This document shows positions 62,336 to 64,000 of a DNA stretch of 64,000 nucleotides, in pieces. The notes below the pieces were generated by a model. The model was not told the origin of the DNA and searched no databases. It saw only the letters and a program-made list of their open reading frames with translations. The DNA is from an uncultured Nitrospirota bacterium. GTDB lineage: Bacteria; Nitrospirota; Nitrospiria; Nitrospirales; UBA8639. The position numbers and the translations under genes are program-made. Positions within the stretch are counted from its first letter, which is position 1, and each line of letters starts with the position of its first letter. The stretch is taken from assembly GCA_937139405.1 (NCBI GenBank), contig CAKZPV010000003.1, positions 62,001 through 126,000 of the forward strand, read 5' to 3'.

Positions 62336-63337
62336 ATGCAAAGCCTTGAAGTCTCGATCCATAATAATGATCTGAAAGTCTCCTCTGCGTCTCCTATGCT
62401 TTTCGATCCAATTTGTCGTTTTTTACGGTATGTCTCAGTGAAACCTGCCAGTCAAGGTCCGATTCTTGACTTGACGTGTTATGCGGTTTCGTCACCAGAA
62501 GAAATTCCTGATGTTTTGTCCCCACATTCAAAAGAGGTATCGTCTCGTACTGGGGAAACGCGAGGGGACACCGCACGGTCAGAATGGAAGTGTACGCTAT
62601 ATGTGGAACCCACTAAATTCATTGCCGATTATCATGCCCAAGGTCTTGTTCTTGTTGATTTTTCAACCGAGAGTGCTCAGGTGTATGTCGTAAGGCCGGA
62701 GGCTATGCATGAAGATATTCGAATCAGTTACTTTCATTTTGCGTTAGTCGAACTGCTGAAGCGTCGAGGATTTTATACGCTTCATGCGACAGCCTTAGAG
62801 AAAGATGGGCAAGGTATCTTGATTCCGGGTTGTAGTGGAAGAGGCAAAACCACGGCTTTCATCTCGTTGCTTCGTTCTGGCTATCGTTGTCTGTCGGATG
62901 ACCATCCCCTGCTTCATGAAAACAATGGGGAGTTGGAGCTTCTGGCTTTTGAAGAGAAGGTTGATGTGACAGAAAATTCACTCAAATTTTTCCCTGAATT
63001 TCAGAATGCGAGCGACGAGAAATTGCCACAAGGATTTTGGAAACGGTATTTTTATATTGAAGATTTCTATGATGATCGCTTTGCCATGTCCTGTCGACCC
63101 CGCATGTTACTCTTTCCACAGATCGTAGATGTTCCCACGAGCTCTGTCCAGTCCTTAAAAAAAACTCGCGCGTTGGAAGAATTGCTCCCTGAAACTCTTG
63201 CCGTCTTTGACAAGCAAGTCGCGAAGCAAGAGTTTCAATTCTTATCCAGGTTAGTGAATCAATTAGATTGCTACCAATTGTATTTTGGCCACGATGTGTT
63301 GGACTTACCTAAGTTAATTGATCCTCTTCTGAAATGA
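62336..63337 (+). CDS. HPr kinase-like protein of the RiPP locus
   Basis: A 333-residue protein with a P-loop like the C-terminal half of HprK: LIPGCSGRGKTTAFISLLRSG (163 on) and CLSDDHP at 185-191. Such kinases occur in lasso clusters, where some phosphorylate a core Ser; here neither core has a Ser, so Thr, Tyr or another target would be needed. GGAG lies seven bases before the ATG at 62336; an earlier ATG at 62315 is less likely. Last gene of the operon, followed by a terminator. Confidence 0.8.
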   Translation: MQSLEVSIHNNDLKVSSASPMLFDPICRFLRYVSVKPASQGPILDLTCYAVSSPEEIPDVLSPHSKEVSSRTGETRGDTARSEWKCTLYVEPTKFIADYHAQGLVLVDFSTESAQVYVVRPEAMHEDIRISYFHFALVELLKRRGFYTLHATALEKDGQGILIPGCSGRGKTTAFISLLRSGYRCLSDDHPLLHENNGELELLAFEEKVDVTENSLKFFPEFQNASDEKLPQGFWKRYFYIEDFYDDRFAMSCRPRMLLFPQIVDVPTSSVQSLKKTRALEELLPETLAVFDKQVAKQEFQFLSRLVNQLDCYQLYFGHDVLDLPKLIDPLLK

Positions 63338-63363
63338 GACTGTAACGCACATCCTCTAGTGTG

Positions 63364-63410
63364 TGGTCATGGGATGTTGATTTCGGTTAACCGGCCCGTG
63401 GCCATTTTTT
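63364..63410 (+). terminator. Rho-independent terminator of the RiPP enzyme operon
   Basis: TGGTCATGGG pairs with CCCGTGGCCA (two G-U pairs) around a 21-base loop that contains its own small palindrome, followed by six T. Confidence 0.8.
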
Positions 63411-63716
63411 AATTTGGTCAATTCATTGTTGGCCTACCGTATTTTACTAAAAATACCTGTCTCAATTGATGATGTATGAACTGAAAATTTTGGTGATTCG
63501 TCCTAAATGGAGGGCTGCCCGAGGCCTGTTTTACTTAGCGCGTTTGGCAAACTCTAGTCATATAGGTGGGTTGGATAAATGAGAGTGAGTGAATATGCTG
63601 TGAACATATTTTACTTTTCTATTTTTCTCGCTAGAAGCTGTCTGACTTTTGATCCTCAAAGGGCCTCTTTTTCATGGTCTTCGGATTTCAGAATCAAGTC
63701 AAATAAGGAATGTGTA
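63411..63716. other. Intergenic region before the STAS gene
   Basis: About 300 bases with no frame of note. The right end has AAGGAA before the STAS start. No repeat or attachment-site-like copy of the tRNA-Gly 3' end was seen. Confidence 0.4.
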
Positions 63717-64000
63717 ATGCGTTGGGGTTTCCAGATATTACCACATGCTATCATCGTTCGAATGTTTGCGGATTTGGATCAGAGTCTAGGCCAAATGTTT
63801 GAACAAGCCACTGAGCGGGCCATATCACATAAAAATCGACAAGTGGTACTTGATTTTTCTGACGTTGAAACTATTGATACGATGGGACTCGTGCTTTGTG
63901 GATACGGTCTGCATCATTTTCGGCAACTTGGTATTCCTGTTGCACTTGTTAAGCCTCCTGCCTCCCTTCTGCCTGTTTTGAGGCAACATGGTCTGCCAGA
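63717..64000 (+). CDS. STAS-domain protein, partial
   Basis: The frame is open at the right edge. The visible 94 residues form a STAS domain of the anti-sigma-factor-antagonist type: QVVLDFSDVETIDTMGLVLCGYGLHHFRQLGIPVALVKPP. The position of the phosphorylated Ser in SpoIIAA-type proteins (D-S-S-G) reads D-T-M-G, so the usual phosphoacceptor is missing, though the Thr next to it might serve. AAGGAA lies seven bases before the ATG. Its partner is out of view. Confidence 0.8.
   Translation, partial: MRWGFQILPHAIIVRMFADLDQSLGQMFEQATERAISHKNRQVVLDFSDVETIDTMGLVLCGYGLHHFRQLGIPVALVKPPASLLPVLRQHGLP

Noticed and set aside
54128-63337. Standard lasso peptide cluster
   Set aside because: The asparagine-synthetase-like cyclase is not in the window, and core 1 lacks an acidic residue at ring positions 7-9.
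1-64000. CRISPR arrays, insertion sequences and integrases
   Set aside because: No regularly spaced repeats, transposase or recombinase motifs (other than RecA) were found on reading.

Overview
The window looks like a chromosomal segment of a Gram-negative (diderm) bacterium of the Nitrospirota, most likely a Nitrospira-type organism of moderate GC. This is inferred from the mixture of gene families (coproheme-decarboxylase-type chlorite dismutase relative, short EF-Ts, lipid A deacylase-like protein, lipoproteins, Tat-type signals), not from a marker-gene comparison, which I could not run. Coding density is high, and almost all genes are single complete frames with recognisable Shine-Dalgarno sites.

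Layout: 1-2.4 kb holds the end of a membrane protein gene, metF, a siroheme-synthase N-domain gene and a UPF0045 gene. 2.4-6.4 kb is a leftward block alr-frr-pyrH-tsf-rpsB. 6.8-15.4 kb has a ProA-like gene lacking the catalytic cysteine, a methyltransferase, an orphan sensor kinase, tRNA-Met, an EAL-HDOD protein, two unknown leftward genes and chdC/hemQ. 15.6-23 kb is a rightward housekeeping run cinA-thpR-recA-alaS-mltG-ridA. 23-35 kb mixes exported proteins of unknown role, two J-domain proteins, a Fur-family regulator with a MerC-like membrane protein, DAHP synthase, a PilZ protein, FlgM and an FNR-type reductase. 35-50 kb has rluD, a decayed HEAT-type gene, trmL, a MotA/MotB-like (ZorA/ZorB-like) pair, pdxB, a VKOR-thioredoxin fusion, a PagL-like protein, a ketopantoate reductase fused to a sulfite-oxidase-fold domain, ndk and a GH153-like lipoprotein. 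50-54 kb has gcvH-lpdA, a ComEA-like protein, tyrS and tRNA-Gly.

The most interesting region is 54.1-63.4 kb, directly after tRNA-Gly. It is a ribosomally synthesised peptide (RiPP) locus: a lasso-type B2 leader peptidase, an ABC exporter, a Tat-type gluconate-dehydrogenase subunit 3 homologue with a cysteine-rich GMC oxidoreductase, two tandem 40-41 residue precursors with the lasso leader spacing Y-x2-P-x-V-x3-E-x5-T, two ATP-grasp proteins, a PqqD-type leader-binding protein and an HprK-like kinase. No asparagine-synthetase-like lasso cyclase is present in the window. The cores are rich in Lys/Thr and Asp/Glu, which suits ATP-grasp side-chain ligation. My working hypothesis is a hybrid of lasso-type leader handling and graspetide-type chemistry.

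The window ends inside a STAS-domain gene. No CRISPR array, insertion sequence or integrase was seen.
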